Source: an uncultured Mycobacterium sp. (GTDB lineage Bacteria > Actinomycetota > Actinomycetes > Mycobacteriales > Mycobacteriaceae). From it: a stretch of 35,801 bases of DNA. The notes under the pieces were generated by a model, which did not search any database, was not told the DNA's origin, and saw only the letters and a list, made by a program, of their open reading frames with translations. Each line of letters starts with the position of its first letter. Position 1 is the first letter of the stretch. Shown one piece after another: positions 1-18,615 of the stretch. The position numbers and the translations under genes are program-made. The DNA is taken from the NCBI GenBank assembly GCA_900078375.1, contig FLQS01000002.1:136659-172459 (forward strand), given 5' to 3'.

Positions 1-23
1 AAACGTTGGTGTTTGTTTTGGTT

Positions 24-5046
<5,023 letters not shown>

Positions 5047-5190
5047 CAACCCATGACAAACACAGGCGAATTCGAATCAGAACAAGTCCGACCTAACAAA
5101 AAGACACCAAACAAACTGGCATCAAAAAAGCCACACCCCAACACGGGGGTATCAAAGCATGGCAAAAAACAACAACAAACTATAAAACCA

Positions 5191-5220
5191 CCAAACACAC
5201 TATTGAGTTCTCAAACAACA
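5191..5220 (-). promoter_or_regulatory. rRNA leader antitermination-like element
   Basis: Minus-strand leader sequence contains TGTTTGAGAACTCAATAG followed by TGTGTTTGG, about 145 bases upstream of the 16S 5' end. This matches the conserved box element of actinobacterial rRNA leaders that is thought to load Nus antitermination factors. The assignment rests on motif recognition only. Confidence 0.55.
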
Positions 5221-5255
5221 CACCCGGCTGACGCCCGCCAGCAGGCAACCCTGCC

Positions 5256-5284
5256 ATCTTACTAGTAGTTCTTGGCGGCGTCAA
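5256..5284 (-). promoter_or_regulatory. rRNA operon promoter (P1-like)
   Basis: On the minus strand a -35 hexamer TTGACG (5284-5279) and a -10 hexamer TAAGAT (5261-5256) are separated by exactly 17 bases, close to the SigA consensus. The predicted transcription start is near 5249, about 200 bases upstream of mature 16S, in the gap after murA. The location matches the known murA-linked rrnA promoter position in mycobacteria. The rest of 5047-5336 is rRNA leader with no gene. Confidence 0.8.
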
Positions 5285-5336
5285 CTGCCGCTGCCCTCCC
5301 GTCTCCGGGTCCGGCGCGGCTGGCCGAACGCCTACA

Positions 5337-6587
5337 TTACACGCGTTCTATCTCAGCTCCAAGTCGGACCAGATTCTCGACGAACAGCGGGTACCCACGG
5401 TCGATGTGAAACACGTCGTGAACTTCGGTTTCACCGTCGGCGACCAGTCCGGCCAGCACCAGCCCGGCACCGGCCCGGATGTCCGAGCACCACACCGGCG
5501 CACTGGACAGCTGCGGGATCCCCCGCACCACCGCGTGATGTCCGTCCGTCCTGGCGTCGGCACCGAGGCGGATCATCTCCTCGACGAACCGGAACCTGGC
5601 CTCGAACACGTTCTCGGTGATCATCGACGTCCCGTCGGCAATCGACGCTAACGCGATCGCCATCGGCTGAAGGTCGGTCGGAAAGCCGGGGAACGGCAGC
5701 GTCGCCACATTGCCGGCCTTCGGGCGCTCGTACTGCACCACCCGGAACCCGTTGTCGTGCTGGGTGACCGTGGCGCCGGCGTCGTGCAGCTTGTGCAACA
5801 CCAACTGCAGATGGGCGGGGTCCACGCCAGAGACCGAGATGTCACCCCGGGTCATCGCGGCGGCAATCCCCCACGTCGCCGCGACAATCCGGTCCCCAAT
5901 CACCCGGTGCTCCGTCGGATACATCCGCGGAACCCCGATGATCGTCAGGGTCGGCGTTCCGGCACCCTCGATCTGGGCGCCCATTTGATTGAGCATCTCG
6001 CAGAGGTCGACGACATCCGGCTCGCGCGCCGCGTTGTGGATCGTGGTGACACCCTCGGCGAGGACAGCCGCCATCAGGATGTTCTCGGTCGCTCCCACCG
6101 ACGGGAACTCCAGCTGGATCTCCGCGCCGTGCAGCTTCTCGGCGGTCGCGACGACGCAGCCGTGTTCGATATTGCAGTCCGCACCGAGCTGGCGCAGACC
6201 GGCCTGATGCATGTCCAGCGGTCGCGAACCGATCGCGTCACCACCGGGAAGCGCGACACGGGCTCGCTTGCACCGGCCGACCAGCGGACCCAACACACAC
6301 ACCGACGCCCGGAACTGACGCACCGCGGCGAAGTCGGCTTCGTACTTGGGCTCCTCGGGCGAGGTGATCCGCACCGTCGGACCGTCGAGCTCGACGTTGG
6401 CACCGAGGCCACGCAGGACCTCGGCCATCAGCGGCACATCAAGAATGTCCGGGCAGTTCGTGATCGTCGTGGTGCCCTCGGCCAGCAGACTAGCGGCCAT
6501 CAGCTTGAGCACACTGTTCTTGGCGCCCCCGACAACCACTTCGCCTGACAACCGGTTGCCGCCGGTCACCACGAAACGCTCACCCAC
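5337..6587 (-). CDS. murA: UDP-N-acetylglucosamine 1-carboxyvinyltransferase MurA
   Basis: This cytoplasmic enzyme transfers enolpyruvate from PEP to UDP-GlcNAc, the first committed step of peptidoglycan synthesis. The 416-residue protein has the EPT-fold features: the Lys22/Asn23 region [10 protein letters not shown] at 20-29, and the loop [10 protein letters not shown] at 114-123 in which the usual catalytic Cys is Asp117. That Asp is the known basis of intrinsic fosfomycin resistance in mycobacteria. The start chosen is GTG at 6587, where similarity to mycobacterial MurA begins ([10 protein letters not shown]); the open frame runs on to 6722 but that part is not conserved. A -10-like TAAACT ends seven bases before this GTG, suggesting a leaderless message. 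The rRNA operon follows directly downstream. Confidence 0.97.
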   Translation of the reverse strand: MGERFVVTGGNRLSGEVVVGGAKNSVLKLMAASLLAEGTTTITNCPDILDVPLMAEVLRGLGANVELDGPTVRITSPEEPKYEADFAAVRQFRASVCVLGPLVGRCKRARVALPGGDAIGSRPLDMHQAGLRQLGADCNIEHGCVVATAEKLHGAEIQLEFPSVGATENILMAAVLAEGVTTIHNAAREPDVVDLCEMLNQMGAQIEGAGTPTLTIIGVPRMYPTEHRVIGDRIVAATWGIAAAMTRGDISVSGVDPAHLQLVLHKLHDAGATVTQHDNGFRVVQYERPKAGNVATLPFPGFPTDLQPMAIALASIADGTSMITENVFEARFRFVEEMIRLGADARTDGHHAVVRGIPQLSSAPVWCSDIRAGAGLVLAGLVADGETEVHDVFHIDRGYPLFVENLVRLGAEIERV

Positions 6588-6594
6588 GGCCCAC

Positions 6595-6600
6595 AGTTTA
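6595..6600 (-). promoter_or_regulatory. candidate murA -10 box (leaderless)
   Basis: TAAACT fits the mycobacterial TANNNT -10 pattern and lies exactly seven bases upstream of the GTG start of murA. This places the predicted transcription start at or next to the start codon. No clear -35 is seen, which is common in mycobacteria, and no Shine-Dalgarno is visible. Confidence 0.5.
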
Positions 6601-6636
6601 GTGGAGCCAGCGCCATGTACCTGCGCACTCGGCCGG

Positions 6637-6642
6637 TACCGT
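6637..6642 (+). promoter_or_regulatory. candidate pduO -10 box (leaderless)
   Basis: TACCGT (TANNNT pattern) ends seven bases before the ATG at 6650. The interval is TTCCCCC, with no Shine-Dalgarno, so the divergent adenosyltransferase message is probably leaderless. It lies 36 bases from the murA -10 box on the other strand. Confidence 0.45.
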
Positions 6643-6649
6643 TTCCCCC

Positions 6650-7243
6650 ATGGCAGTGCACTTGACCCGCATATATACCCGGACCGGCGACGACGGCACA
6701 TCGGGACTGAGTGATTTCTCACGGGTCGAGAAGAATGACCCGCGCCTGATCGCCTACGCCGACTGCGACGAGGCCAACGCCGCGATCGGCGTCGCGGTCG
6801 CCCTGGGTGGGCCCGATGACGACCTGCGCAAGGTGCTGGTCCAGATCCAAAACGACCTGTTCGACGCGGGTGCGGACCTGTCCACGCCGGTGACCGAAGA
6901 CCCCGAATACCCGCCCCTGCGGATAACCGCGCCGTATATCGAGCGGCTCGAGGCGTGGTGCGACCACTACAACGAAGCGCTGCCGGCCCTGAACTCGTTC
7001 ATCCTGCCAGGCGGCACCGCCCTGTCTGCCCTCCTGCATGTTGCGCGAACCGTGACACGGCGCGCCGAGCGGTCGGCGTGGGTCGCGGTGAAGGCCTACC
7101 CCGACACCGTCAGCCCGCTGGCGGCGCGCTACCTCAACCGGCTCTCGGACCTGTTGTTCATCCTGTCGCGGGTGGCCAATCCCGACGGCGACGTGCTGTG
7201 GCAGCCCGGCGGCGCGAAAGCCGAAGGGCCGGAGAAGAAGTAG
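6650..7243 (+). CDS. pduO: PduO-type cob(I)alamin adenosyltransferase
   Basis: This protein adenosylates cob(I)alamin with ATP to make coenzyme B12 (adenosylcobalamin), which serves for example methylmalonyl-CoA mutase. The 197-residue protein has the family's N-terminal ATP-binding signature ([15 protein letters not shown] at about 8-22), the following [10 protein letters not shown] helix, and a C-terminal RAERSAWVA helix region, so it is a full-length single-domain PduO protein. It is divergent from murA with a 62-base gap, and convergent with the DUF2550 gene, the two stops being one base apart. In M. tuberculosis the same gene (Rv1314c, from memory) is separated from the DUF2550 gene by an IS1557 copy that is absent here. 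Confidence 0.93.
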   Translation: MAVHLTRIYTRTGDDGTSGLSDFSRVEKNDPRLIAYADCDEANAAIGVAVALGGPDDDLRKVLVQIQNDLFDAGADLSTPVTEDPEYPPLRITAPYIERLEAWCDHYNEALPALNSFILPGGTALSALLHVARTVTRRAERSAWVAVKAYPDTVSPLAARYLNRLSDLLFILSRVANPDGDVLWQPGGAKAEGPEKK

Positions 7244-7244
7244 T

Positions 7245-7688
7245 TCACGCCGTACGGCGGCGCGCCCGCGGCGACGGACTGGACTCGACCCAGGACAGGA
7301 ACGCCGTCAGCGCCCCGCGGTCCAGCGCCATCTCGTATCCGCGCCAGCGGTCGACGGTGGTGTCGTGCAATTCCAGCACGACGATCGCGTCGGTCATGAT
7401 GTCGAACTCGTCACCGCGCGGAGCGCGCCGGGAAATGACCTCAAGCCCACGCCGGCTCAGCCGGCGATCCGGCCACCACCGCAGGCTCGACAGCCGGTAA
7501 TACCTGGCCTCGTCGCCGCGGTAGCGGATGACTCCGTGCCGCCAACCTTGGCCGCCGACCGCCGGGATGTCCCGCAGGATCGCAGCGGTGCCGCCCTGGC
7601 GCAGCTTCCACAATCGGTAACTCAGCGCAACCACGACCAGCAACAGCACACCGACCAGCGCGGCCATGAAGAACATCGGCGCGCTCAT
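7245..7688 (-). CDS. DUF2550 membrane-anchored protein
   Basis: A 147-residue protein with one N-terminal hydrophobic segment (about residues 5-24, FFMAALVGVLLLVVVALSYR) followed by an arginine-rich soluble domain of about 120 residues. It corresponds to the DUF2550 family (M. tuberculosis Rv1312), which is always found just after atpC in mycobacteria. No function is established. Tight linkage to atpC (17 bases) suggests cotranscription with the ATP synthase genes. The soluble part is probably cytoplasmic or periplasmic next to the membrane; topology is not resolved from the sequence. Confidence 0.88.
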   Translation of the reverse strand: MSAPMFFMAALVGVLLLVVVALSYRLWKLRQGGTAAILRDIPAVGGQGWRHGVIRYRGDEARYYRLSSLRWWPDRRLSRRGLEVISRRAPRGDEFDIMTDAIVVLELHDTTVDRWRGYEMALDRGALTAFLSWVESSPSPRARRRTA

Positions 7689-7705
7689 CGGTCGCTGGCC
7701 GGCGG

Positions 7706-8071
7706 CTAGTCGAGCTGGCCTAGGGCGCGCAGGCGCGCCCTACCGCGGGCAGCGGTCTGTGGATCGTCGGAGGCGGCGTCGGCCTTAGCCGACTCCGCGT
7801 TGATCTCGGACTCGAACTCGGCGGACTCCGCGAGGATCGTCACGCTTTCCTCGGTCACCGACAGGTAGCCGCCGTCGACCGCGATGCGCAGATCGTCCTC
7901 GCCCTCCCGCTCGACACGGACCATCGCGTCCTCGACCAGCTGTGCGACGAGCGGGATGTGCCGAGGCAGGATGCCGATCTCGCCCGACGTGGTGCGGGTG
8001 AAGACGAACGTCGCCTTACCCGACCAGATCTTGCGCTCGACGGCGACGATGTCGACATCCAATTCGGCCAT
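7706..8071 (-). CDS. atpC: F1Fo ATP synthase epsilon subunit
   Basis: Epsilon subunit of the F1 central stalk, which couples gamma rotation to the c-ring and regulates ATPase activity. The 121-residue protein has the N-terminal beta-sandwich, with [16 protein letters not shown] at about 31-46 as the recognisable family block, and a short C-terminal helical part rich in Ala and Glu. Mycobacterial epsilon has a shortened C-terminal domain, consistent with this length. It is the last ATP synthase subunit gene, 33 bases after atpD, with AAAGGTGG upstream of the ATG as ribosome binding site. Confidence 0.96.
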   Translation of the reverse strand: MAELDVDIVAVERKIWSGKATFVFTRTTSGEIGILPRHIPLVAQLVEDAMVRVEREGEDDLRIAVDGGYLSVTEESVTILAESAEFESEINAESAKADAASDDPQTAARGRARLRALGQLD

Positions 8072-8104
8072 CTCACACCACCTTTCGCGTCTTAGCGCTC
8101 AGAA

Positions 8105-10502
<2,398 letters not shown>

Positions 10503-10509
10503 CGGTTAC

Positions 10510-12159
<1,650 letters not shown>

Positions 12160-12217
12160 GGCTTTTCGTCTTCCTGCCTTTGTTTTGGGTCTTGGGGTTC
12201 GTGGGCTAGTCGGTCAG

Positions 12218-13549
12218 CTAATCGGGGAGTCGAGTCACGGCTGCGGCCAGCCGTGAGGACAACGTCCCGTCGATCACCTCGTCGCCGACGGCGACCGAAA
12301 GGCCACCCAGCACAGAGGGATCAATGTTCAGCTGGACCGAAACAGGGTGGTTGTAGATCCGGGTCAGCACCTGGGTCAGGCGGGTGCGCTGCGGTGCGCT
12401 GAGCCCGGCAGCCGCACTCACGTGGGCGACGATCTCGCCACGGCGGGCGACCGCAAGCTGAGCCAGTGCCAGCACTGCTTCGTCGGCTCGCTCACCACGC
12501 ACCAGCCTGATCGTCTGGACCAGCAGCGCGCTGGCCGTCGCGTTCGCGCCACTGCCGTCACCAAGGAGCTTGCGCAGCAACGCGACCCGGCCATCGGCGG
12601 GTGTGGCGTAGTCGCCGAGCAGGGCGCTCAGCCGGGGCTGCTCGTCGAGAATACGGGTGAAGCGGAAGAGCTGCTCCTCGACCTCGTCGGCCTGGTTGTC
12701 GCGCTCGGCGCGAACCAGCAGGGCCAGCCGGGCGACGTGTTCGATGACGTCGACCAGATCCGCCGTGTGCGACCAGCGCACCGACACCGCGGTCTCGAGC
12801 ACACCCAGGGCATTGGCCCCGACCTTGCCGTCCAGCAGCCGGTGCAACAGCCGCTTCTTGGCCTCGACCTCACCGGAGGATTCGGCCAGATGGCGGGCCA
12901 GGATCGGTTCGCCGATCAGCAGCCCGGCCACTGACGCAAGGTCATCGGACAGGGTGGACAGGTCGTCGACAGACAACCCCGACGACACCGCGTCGAACTT
13001 CTCGACGACCGCGGCCTGCGCCTCACGGCTGGCCGACCGCAGATCCGAACCAGTCTCGGGGGTGAAAGCGGCCGGCGCCATCGAATCCAGTTCGTCCAGG
13101 AACCGGTCGACGGTGGCTGACTGTGCCTGGGCATCGGCGACGTGTGCGCGGACCAACTCGCCCGCACGCCGCACCGACTCGCTGCCGAGATCCTGGCGAA
13201 GCTGACGGATCAGCTGAGCGCGCAACAACTGAACCTGTTGCCCGCCTTGAACTTTGATCCGCTCAACCTCGACGTCGGCTTGCGCGCGAAGCTGCTCGAC
13301 GATGCGCCCGGCATCGACCCGGGCCTCGTCGACGATGTGCTTGGCCTCGGCCTTGGCTTCGCCGACCCGCGCGGCGTGATGCTTGTCGGCGTCAGCAAGC
13401 CGCGTGGCGGCCTTGGCACTGTCGTCGAGCTGCGTGCGCACCGCGTCCTGCTGATTGGCCATCATGCGCTTGATCGGCGGCACCACGTACCGCCAGATGA
13501 TCGCCACGATGACCAGAAAGCCGATGAGCTGTCCGATGAAGGTTGACAT
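12218..13549 (-). CDS. atpH: F1Fo ATP synthase fused b-delta subunit
   Basis: A 443-residue fusion of a second b-type subunit with the delta subunit, forming the peripheral stalk that holds F1 stationary on Fo. Residues about 3-24 are a membrane helix ([20 protein letters not shown]), about 25-165 a long charged helical b domain, and about 175-443 the delta domain, with the [14 protein letters not shown] block near the C-terminus. The fusion is a mycobacterial trait: other bacteria encode b and delta separately. It starts three bases after atpF. The normal b-like partner is the preceding atpF product. Confidence 0.97.
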   Translation of the reverse strand: MSTFIGQLIGFLVIVAIIWRYVVPPIKRMMANQQDAVRTQLDDSAKAATRLADADKHHAARVGEAKAEAKHIVDEARVDAGRIVEQLRAQADVEVERIKVQGGQQVQLLRAQLIRQLRQDLGSESVRRAGELVRAHVADAQAQSATVDRFLDELDSMAPAAFTPETGSDLRSASREAQAAVVEKFDAVSSGLSVDDLSTLSDDLASVAGLLIGEPILARHLAESSGEVEAKKRLLHRLLDGKVGANALGVLETAVSVRWSHTADLVDVIEHVARLALLVRAERDNQADEVEEQLFRFTRILDEQPRLSALLGDYATPADGRVALLRKLLGDGSGANATASALLVQTIRLVRGERADEAVLALAQLAVARRGEIVAHVSAAAGLSAPQRTRLTQVLTRIYNHPVSVQLNIDPSVLGGLSVAVGDEVIDGTLSSRLAAAVTRLPD

Positions 13550-13552
13550 GTC

Positions 13553-14077
13553 CTACCGTCCCGGCGCCGTTGTCGCCGACTCGCTGGAGGCGGTGTTAGT
13601 AAGGCTGACACCCAGGACCCGGCTGGCCAGCGTCGCAGACAGCGTGTCCACCGACGACCTCAGGTCGGCGGCAATGGCATCGCCCTGCAGCTTGAGCTCA
13701 TTGGCAGCCTGCTGCAGCGTTGCCGCTGCCTGCTCACTGGCATGGCCCTTGTGCTCGTCGAGGATCTTGCGACCCTCGGCCCTGGCCTCGTCACGGATGC
13801 CCGAAGCGTCGCCACGGGCCGTGGCCATCTCCTTGCGGTAATCGGAGTCGGCTGCGGCCTCGAACTCGTTGGCCTTGCGGTTGTCCTCGGTGGTCTTGGC
13901 GACCATCTTCTCGCGCTCACCGAGCACCTTCTGAATCGGCGGCACGACAAACTTGCCGATCACGCCCAGCACGATCAAGAAGATGGCTAGTACGAAGAAG
14001 AAGGTGCCGTTGGGGACGAGGAAGTTCTGGGTTCCACCTTCCTCGGCCGCCAACAGGGTGACGCTGTGCTCCCCCAT
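13553..14077 (-). CDS. atpF: F1Fo ATP synthase b subunit
   Basis: Peripheral-stalk subunit of 174 residues. It has a short N-terminal segment, one membrane helix at about 22-45 ([20 protein letters not shown]), then a long charged helix rich in Ala, Glu and Lys typical of b subunits. It should pair with the b domain of the fused b-delta protein. The start used is ATG at 14077, five bases after the atpE stop; a slightly later start cannot be excluded because the first 15 residues are poorly conserved. Confidence 0.94.
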   Translation of the reverse strand: MGEHSVTLLAAEEGGTQNFLVPNGTFFFVLAIFLIVLGVIGKFVVPPIQKVLGEREKMVAKTTEDNRKANEFEAAADSDYRKEMATARGDASGIRDEARAEGRKILDEHKGHASEQAAATLQQAANELKLQGDAIAADLRSSVDTLSATLASRVLGVSLTNTASSESATTAPGR

Positions 14078-14082
14078 GCGTA

Positions 14083-14367
<285 letters not shown>

Positions 14368-14406
14368 CTACCAGGCTGTGGGTGGTTCGGGGGTCGAACA
14401 CGTCTT

Positions 14407-15162
14407 TTAGTGGTGCTCCTCATCCAGTTCCATGGACTGGCTGAAGTAGAGAATTGTCAACAGCGAGAAGATGAACGCCTGGATCAGGCCGACGAACAAG
14501 TCGAACGTCTTCCAGATCGCGTTGGGCGCCCACATGATGTACGGCGGGAACAGCGCGATCAACGCGACCATGATGCCGCCGGCGAAGATGTTGCCGAAAA
14601 GTCGGAGCGACAGCGAGATCGGCTTGGCGATCTCCTCGACCAGGTTGATCGGGGCGAGGAACGCGACGTGACCCTTCAGGACCTTCACCGGGTGGCCGAT
14701 GATGCCGCGGCGCCAGATGCCGGCAGCGTGGTAGCAGAAGAAGACGAACAGCGCGAGCGCCAGCACGAAGTTGATGTCGGCGGCCGGCGGCTTGAGCAGC
14801 TCATGCGTGGCGCCCTCGGCGGTTCCGTACTGCACCGGCAGCACGGAGATCCAGTTGGCGATCAGGATGAAAATGAACAGCGCCACCGCCAGCGGCAGCA
14901 CGAACGGGGCGATCTTCATGCCGATCGCCGATTCGATCTGGCCGCGCATCTGGGTGGTCAGGGTCTCCCAGAGCAGCTGGACACCGCTGGGCACACCCGT
15001 CGACGTGACCTTGGCGCGTAGCACGAAGGCCAGCGCGATGACGATCACCGCGGCGATGCCCGTCGCCAAGATGGTGTCGACGTTGACCGTCAGACCCAGC
15101 CACTTGGCGGTCTCGTGATGGCCGACCTCGATGGCGGCCTCGGCGAGGATTCGTTCACTCAT
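14407..15162 (-). CDS. atpB: F1Fo ATP synthase a subunit
   Basis: Integral membrane stator of Fo that forms the proton half-channels. The 251-residue protein has multiple hydrophobic helices (for example about 30-49, 88-108, 130-150, 190-207 and 225-245). The essential arginine is Arg187 in [13 protein letters not shown], facing the c-ring glutamate. The acidic/His C-terminus (ELDEEHH) is as in other mycobacteria. It lies between the atpI-like gene and atpE, seven bases after the former. Confidence 0.97.
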   Translation of the reverse strand: MSERILAEAAIEVGHHETAKWLGLTVNVDTILATGIAAVIVIALAFVLRAKVTSTGVPSGVQLLWETLTTQMRGQIESAIGMKIAPFVLPLAVALFIFILIANWISVLPVQYGTAEGATHELLKPPAADINFVLALALFVFFCYHAAGIWRRGIIGHPVKVLKGHVAFLAPINLVEEIAKPISLSLRLFGNIFAGGIMVALIALFPPYIMWAPNAIWKTFDLFVGLIQAFIFSLLTILYFSQSMELDEEHH

Positions 15163-15169
15163 CGTGCGT

Positions 15170-15652
15170 TCAATCCTTCGGTGCTTCGTCTACGGAGGTT
15201 GTGGCCCCGGGGGTTGCAGTCACGTCGGAGCTCCCGTCGTCTCCGGTGCGAATCTTCTTCCATACCGGCAACGCGGTGCTCAAAACCAGCAGAACTTGGA
15301 ACAACGCCAAGCCGAAGAGCACGCCGAGCCCGAGCGGGCGGAACAGGATCGCGATGGTCAGCCCGATCGCGGTGATCACCAGCAGCCGAGTGGCGGAGTT
15401 GAGCGCCATCTTGCGCTTGAGCGGGTGATCGCCTGCGGTGATCGACTCCACCGACCGCTGCACGAGCACCGCATTGAGCAGGCCCAGCGCCAAGCCGATG
15501 CCGAAGAACACGCCGAACATGAGGTAGGGCCCGGCCGTCGCCCCCGCAATGATCACGAGCGCCGTCAGCGCAGCACAGATCGCAAGCAGCCGAACGGGCC
15601 GAAAGGCAACGGACGGAAACACCAACGGCGCATCTTGCGCTGGCGTCGTCAC
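15170..15652 (-). CDS. AtpI-like four-helix membrane protein
   Basis: A 160-residue protein with four predicted membrane helices (about 20-38, 42-60, 86-105 and 110-130). It is the first gene of the ATP synthase operon, the position of atpI in other bacteria and of Rv1303 in M. tuberculosis. AtpI-type proteins assist c-ring assembly or magnesium supply; the family link here rests mainly on position and topology. The start is GTG at 15652, with GAGGTG upstream. The 237 bases between this gene and wecA (15653-15889) hold no gene and probably contain the operon promoter; TACGGT at 15856-15851 (minus strand) is one possible -10 box. Confidence 0.82.
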   Translation of the reverse strand: MTTPAQDAPLVFPSVAFRPVRLLAICAALTALVIIAGATAGPYLMFGVFFGIGLALGLLNAVLVQRSVESITAGDHPLKRKMALNSATRLLVITAIGLTIAILFRPLGLGVLFGLALFQVLLVLSTALPVWKKIRTGDDGSSDVTATPGATTSVDEAPKD

Positions 15653-15889
15653 AGGTTCACCTCAATCTTGCGTTCTCGAGAGCCGGTCGAGCGATTTCTG
15701 CGTGCTGGGTCCGCCGAGCGTATCGGAGGGCGACATGCGCGCTGGAATCACCCAAGGGGCAGCTCCCTTTGTCGGTCGTAAATCGGCGCCGATCGGTCGT
15801 GACTCCGATGGGCCGGGCCGGCAACCCGCGAGGTTTCTTCGGGTTCTGCCAGCACCGTACCACATGGTAGACGGCAGAAAACACGTCTA

Positions 15890-17116
15890 CTACTTACTGT
15901 CGTAAAGTCCCTCGTAATCGTCGTCTCGGCGACGCAACAGCGGGATCAAAGTGACCACCACCGCGACCACGATCGCGGCCAGCATGACCGCTCCGGTGAA
16001 GCGCGGATCGAAGAAGATAGTGGCGGCTGCACCAAACGCGATGATGCCCACCCACAGGTAGATCAGCAGCACGGCGCGGCGGTGCGAGTGCCCGATCTGC
16101 AGCAGCCGGTGGTGCAGATGCATCTTGTCGGGGCTCAGCGGGCTGCGGCCGGCGCGGGTGCGCCGCACGATGGCCAGCAACGTGTCCAGCGCCGGCACCA
16201 GCATCACCGCGACCACCAGCAGGAACGGCGACAGCAGGGCGAAGACGTCGCGCGCGCCGTAGGCGCTCTGTGAGATCGGGCCCGCCGCGGTGGTGGACGC
16301 TGCGGCGAGCATCAGGCCGACGAGCATCGAACCGGAGTCGCCCATGAAGATCTTGGCGCGATAGAAGTTGTGCGGAAGAAACCCCAGACACGCGCCGGCC
16401 AACACCACCGAGATCACCGCGGGCGGATAGAACAGCACGTCGCCACCGTGGTCACGCAGCAGGCCGATCGAGAAGATGCAGATAGCCATCGCGGTGATCA
16501 GCCCCAGACCCGCGGCCAGGCCGTCGAGGCCGTCGACGAAGTTCATCGCGTTGACGATCGACACCGTCAGCGCCAGGGTCAGCAGGATCGACGACACCTG
16601 GTCCAGCACGATCGTGCCGACCCCGCCGATCGGGATGTACAGCACGCTCCACGCCACACCCATGGTGACCAGCACGCTGGCCGCGGTGATCTGCCCGGCG
16701 AACTTGGTCAGCGCATCCAGGCCCCAGCGATCGTCGATCAGCCCGATCCCCATGATCAGCCCGCCGGCGACCACGACCGCGGGCATGCCCGAGGAGTAGA
16801 TGAAGCCGCGGGCCAGCGCAGGCAGCTGGGACGCCACGAAGACGGCGGTGACCACACCGACGTACATCGCCAGCCCGCCCATGCGCGGGGTGGGCTTGAT
16901 GTGCACGTCGCGCTCGCGGGGGTAGGCCACCGCGCCAAGGCGGGTGGCCAACACCCGGACCCACCCGGTGGCGAAGTAGGTGATGATCGCGGCGGTCAGA
17001 CCGACAAGGGCCAACTCGCGCAACGGAACACCGGCGCCGCGGTCAGCGAGCGCCAAAGTGCTTCCGGCGGGCAGGAGCGAAGCGACCGGGGGAATGAGCA
17101 CCGCGAATTCCGACAT
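15890..17116 (-). CDS. wecA: WecA, decaprenyl-phosphate GlcNAc-1-phosphate transferase
   Basis: Polytopic membrane enzyme that transfers GlcNAc-1-phosphate from UDP-GlcNAc to decaprenyl phosphate, starting the linker unit that joins arabinogalactan to peptidoglycan. The 408-residue protein has the family's catalytic blocks: GLIDDRWGL at about 134-142, NAMNFVDGLDGLAAG at about 193-207, the MGDSGS block, and the histidine box MHLHHRLLQIGHSHRR. The start ATG at 17116 overlaps the tsaC stop (TGATG). Residues about 7-17 (LIPPVASLLPA) are encoded by a short repeat that recurs at 32231-32259, which explains why this N-terminus differs from other mycobacteria. Confidence 0.95.
   Translation of the reverse strand: MSEFAVLIPPVASLLPAGSTLALADRGAGVPLRELALVGLTAAIITYFATGWVRVLATRLGAVAYPRERDVHIKPTPRMGGLAMYVGVVTAVFVASQLPALARGFIYSSGMPAVVVAGGLIMGIGLIDDRWGLDALTKFAGQITAASVLVTMGVAWSVLYIPIGGVGTIVLDQVSSILLTLALTVSIVNAMNFVDGLDGLAAGLGLITAMAICIFSIGLLRDHGGDVLFYPPAVISVVLAGACLGFLPHNFYRAKIFMGDSGSMLVGLMLAAASTTAAGPISQSAYGARDVFALLSPFLLVVAVMLVPALDTLLAIVRRTRAGRSPLSPDKMHLHHRLLQIGHSHRRAVLLIYLWVGIIAFGAAATIFFDPRFTGAVMLAAIVVAVVVTLIPLLRRRDDDYEGLYDSK
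17066..17095. repeat. short GC-rich dispersed repeat, copy 1 (inside wecA)
   Basis: Thirty bases including GGCGGGCAGGAGCG then AGCGACCGG. It matches the copy at 32231-32259 apart from one substitution and one inserted G. It lies in the 5' end of wecA and contributes part of its poorly conserved N-terminus. Confidence 0.7.
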
Positions 17117-17769
17117 CAGGCCGTCAGGGACGCGACGTCGGTGCCGAGGACCTCAGCGATGGCCGCGGCGCTGATCGGGCCTTCGCGCAGCAGACGCGGG
17201 GTGGACCCGGTCAGGTCGACGATCGTCGAAGCGGCCTGCTCCTGGGACGGCCCGGCATCGAGATACACCTGAACCAGATCGGCGAGCTGACGCTGCGCCT
17301 CCTCGGATGTCATGGCCGGGGGACGCCCGGAGAGGTTGGCGCTGGACACGGCCATCGGGCCGGTCTCGCGCAGCAGTTCGATCGCCACCGGGTGCAGCGG
17401 CATCCGCAGCATGACGGTCCCCCGGGCGTCGCCGAGGTCCCATTGCAGCGAGGGCGCTTGCTGCACAACCAGGCTCAGCGCGCCGGGCCAGAACGCGCGG
17501 ATCAGTTCGCGGGCGCTGTGCGGAACGGAGTACACCAGGCCGTCGATGGTGTGCCAGGAGCCGACCAGCACGCCCACCGGCATATCGCGACCGCGACCCT
17601 TGGCGGCCAGCAGCGCGGCGACGGCCTCGTTGTCGAACGCGTCGGCACCGATGCCGTAGACGGTGTCGGTGGGCATCACGACCAGTCGGCCGCTCTTTAC
17701 CGCGGCGGCGGCCGCAGTGATGGCCTCGGCGCGCTGGCTGGCGTCGGCGCAGTCGAACACCTGGGTCAC
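17116..17769 (-). CDS. tsaC: Threonylcarbamoyl-AMP synthase (YrdC/TsaC family)
   Basis: It makes threonylcarbamoyl-AMP from threonine, bicarbonate and ATP, the first step of the t6A modification at position 37 of ANN-decoding tRNAs. The 217-residue protein is a single YrdC domain with the signature VVMPTDTVYGIGADA at about 30-44 and the SSANLSGRPP block. It lacks the extra C-terminal domain of longer Sua5 proteins. The start is GTG at 17769, overlapping the prmC stop (GTGA), and the stop overlaps wecA. The three genes are thus translationally coupled. Confidence 0.94.
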   Translation of the reverse strand: MTQVFDCADASQRAEAITAAAAAVKSGRLVVMPTDTVYGIGADAFDNEAVAALLAAKGRGRDMPVGVLVGSWHTIDGLVYSVPHSARELIRAFWPGALSLVVQQAPSLQWDLGDARGTVMLRMPLHPVAIELLRETGPMAVSSANLSGRPPAMTSEEAQRQLADLVQVYLDAGPSQEQAASTIVDLTGSTPRLLREGPISAAAIAEVLGTDVASLTA

Positions 17770-18614
17770 GCTGGCTCCTTTGTCCGGCAGGCCGTCACGA
17801 ACCGGGGTCGGCCCGCCAGATCGCGATGTGGGGTGATTGCAGTGAAAAGCATTGTGGCGCTGATATTTTCGGCGGTTTGATCCGACGTGGTGTCGTCGTG
17901 TTCGACAGCGAACAAGCCGCCCGGCTTGAGCCAGCCGGCGGCCAGACGCACGATCGGCGAGATGACGGCCATGCCGTCGGTGCCACCGAACAATGCGTGC
18001 GCCGGGTCGTGGTCGGCCACTTCAGGATCCAGCACTGCCCCGGCAGGGATGTACGGCGGGTTGGACACCACGAGGTCGACGCTACCGCGCAGGTCTGTGA
18101 GCAGCCCGGGGACGGTGACGTCGGCGTGCAGTAATTCGACCGTCGTCGATTCCGCGTTGCGGCGCGCGTAGTCCAGTGCGGTGGCGTCGTCGTCGACGGC
18201 GATCACCCGCGCCCGGGGCCAACGCGTCGCCAGGGCGATGGCCAGCGCACCGGATCCGGTGCATAGGTCCACGATCACCGGGTGTTCGGGCAGCCGTTGG
18301 GCCAGTGCCCATTCCAGCAGCGCCTCGGTCTCCGGGCGTGGGATGAACACCCCTGGCCCGACCAGTAGCTCCAGCGGGCCGAACGCCGCCGAGCCGGTGA
18401 GGTGTTGCAGCGGAATCCGGCTGCAGCGGGCGCCGATCAATTCGTCGTAGCGGGTGAAGAAATCGGCGTCCGGCTCGTCGATCGCCGCCAGCCGGCCACG
18501 GTTGACGCCGGCCAGGTGCGCGGCCAGCAGCTCGGCATCGGCGCGGGCCGAGTCGATACCCGCCTCGGTGAGGGCGGCGGTGGCCAGATCAATGGCCTGC
18601 CGCAATGTCGTCAT
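17766..18614 (-). CDS. prmC: Peptide chain release factor N5-glutamine methyltransferase PrmC
   Basis: It methylates the glutamine of the GGQ motif in release factors, including RF1 encoded just upstream. The 282-residue protein has an N-terminal helical substrate-binding domain, the SAM-binding motif DLCTGSGALAIALA, and the catalytic NPPY tetrapeptide. The start is ATG at 18614 (MTTLRQAIDLA), where family similarity begins; the frame stays open to 18671 across a GC-rich repeat-like stretch that is probably not translated. It follows prfA by 72 bases, a common enzyme-substrate pairing. Confidence 0.94.
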   Translation of the reverse strand: MTTLRQAIDLATAALTEAGIDSARADAELLAAHLAGVNRGRLAAIDEPDADFFTRYDELIGARCSRIPLQHLTGSAAFGPLELLVGPGVFIPRPETEALLEWALAQRLPEHPVIVDLCTGSGALAIALATRWPRARVIAVDDDATALDYARRNAESTTVELLHADVTVPGLLTDLRGSVDLVVSNPPYIPAGAVLDPEVADHDPAHALFGGTDGMAVISPIVRLAAGWLKPGGLFAVEHDDTTSDQTAENISATMLFTAITPHRDLAGRPRFVTACRTKEPA

Positions 18615-18615
18615 T

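Noticed and set aside
6588..6722. 45-residue N-terminal extension of MurA
   Set aside because: Not conserved, would overlap the divergent pduO gene, and the GTG at 6587 has a well-placed -10 box and matches known MurA starts.
7248..7259. perfect palindrome CGCCGTACGGCG at the pduO/DUF2550 junction
   Set aside because: It falls inside arginine codons of the DUF2550 gene and has no U tract, so it is not convincing as a terminator.
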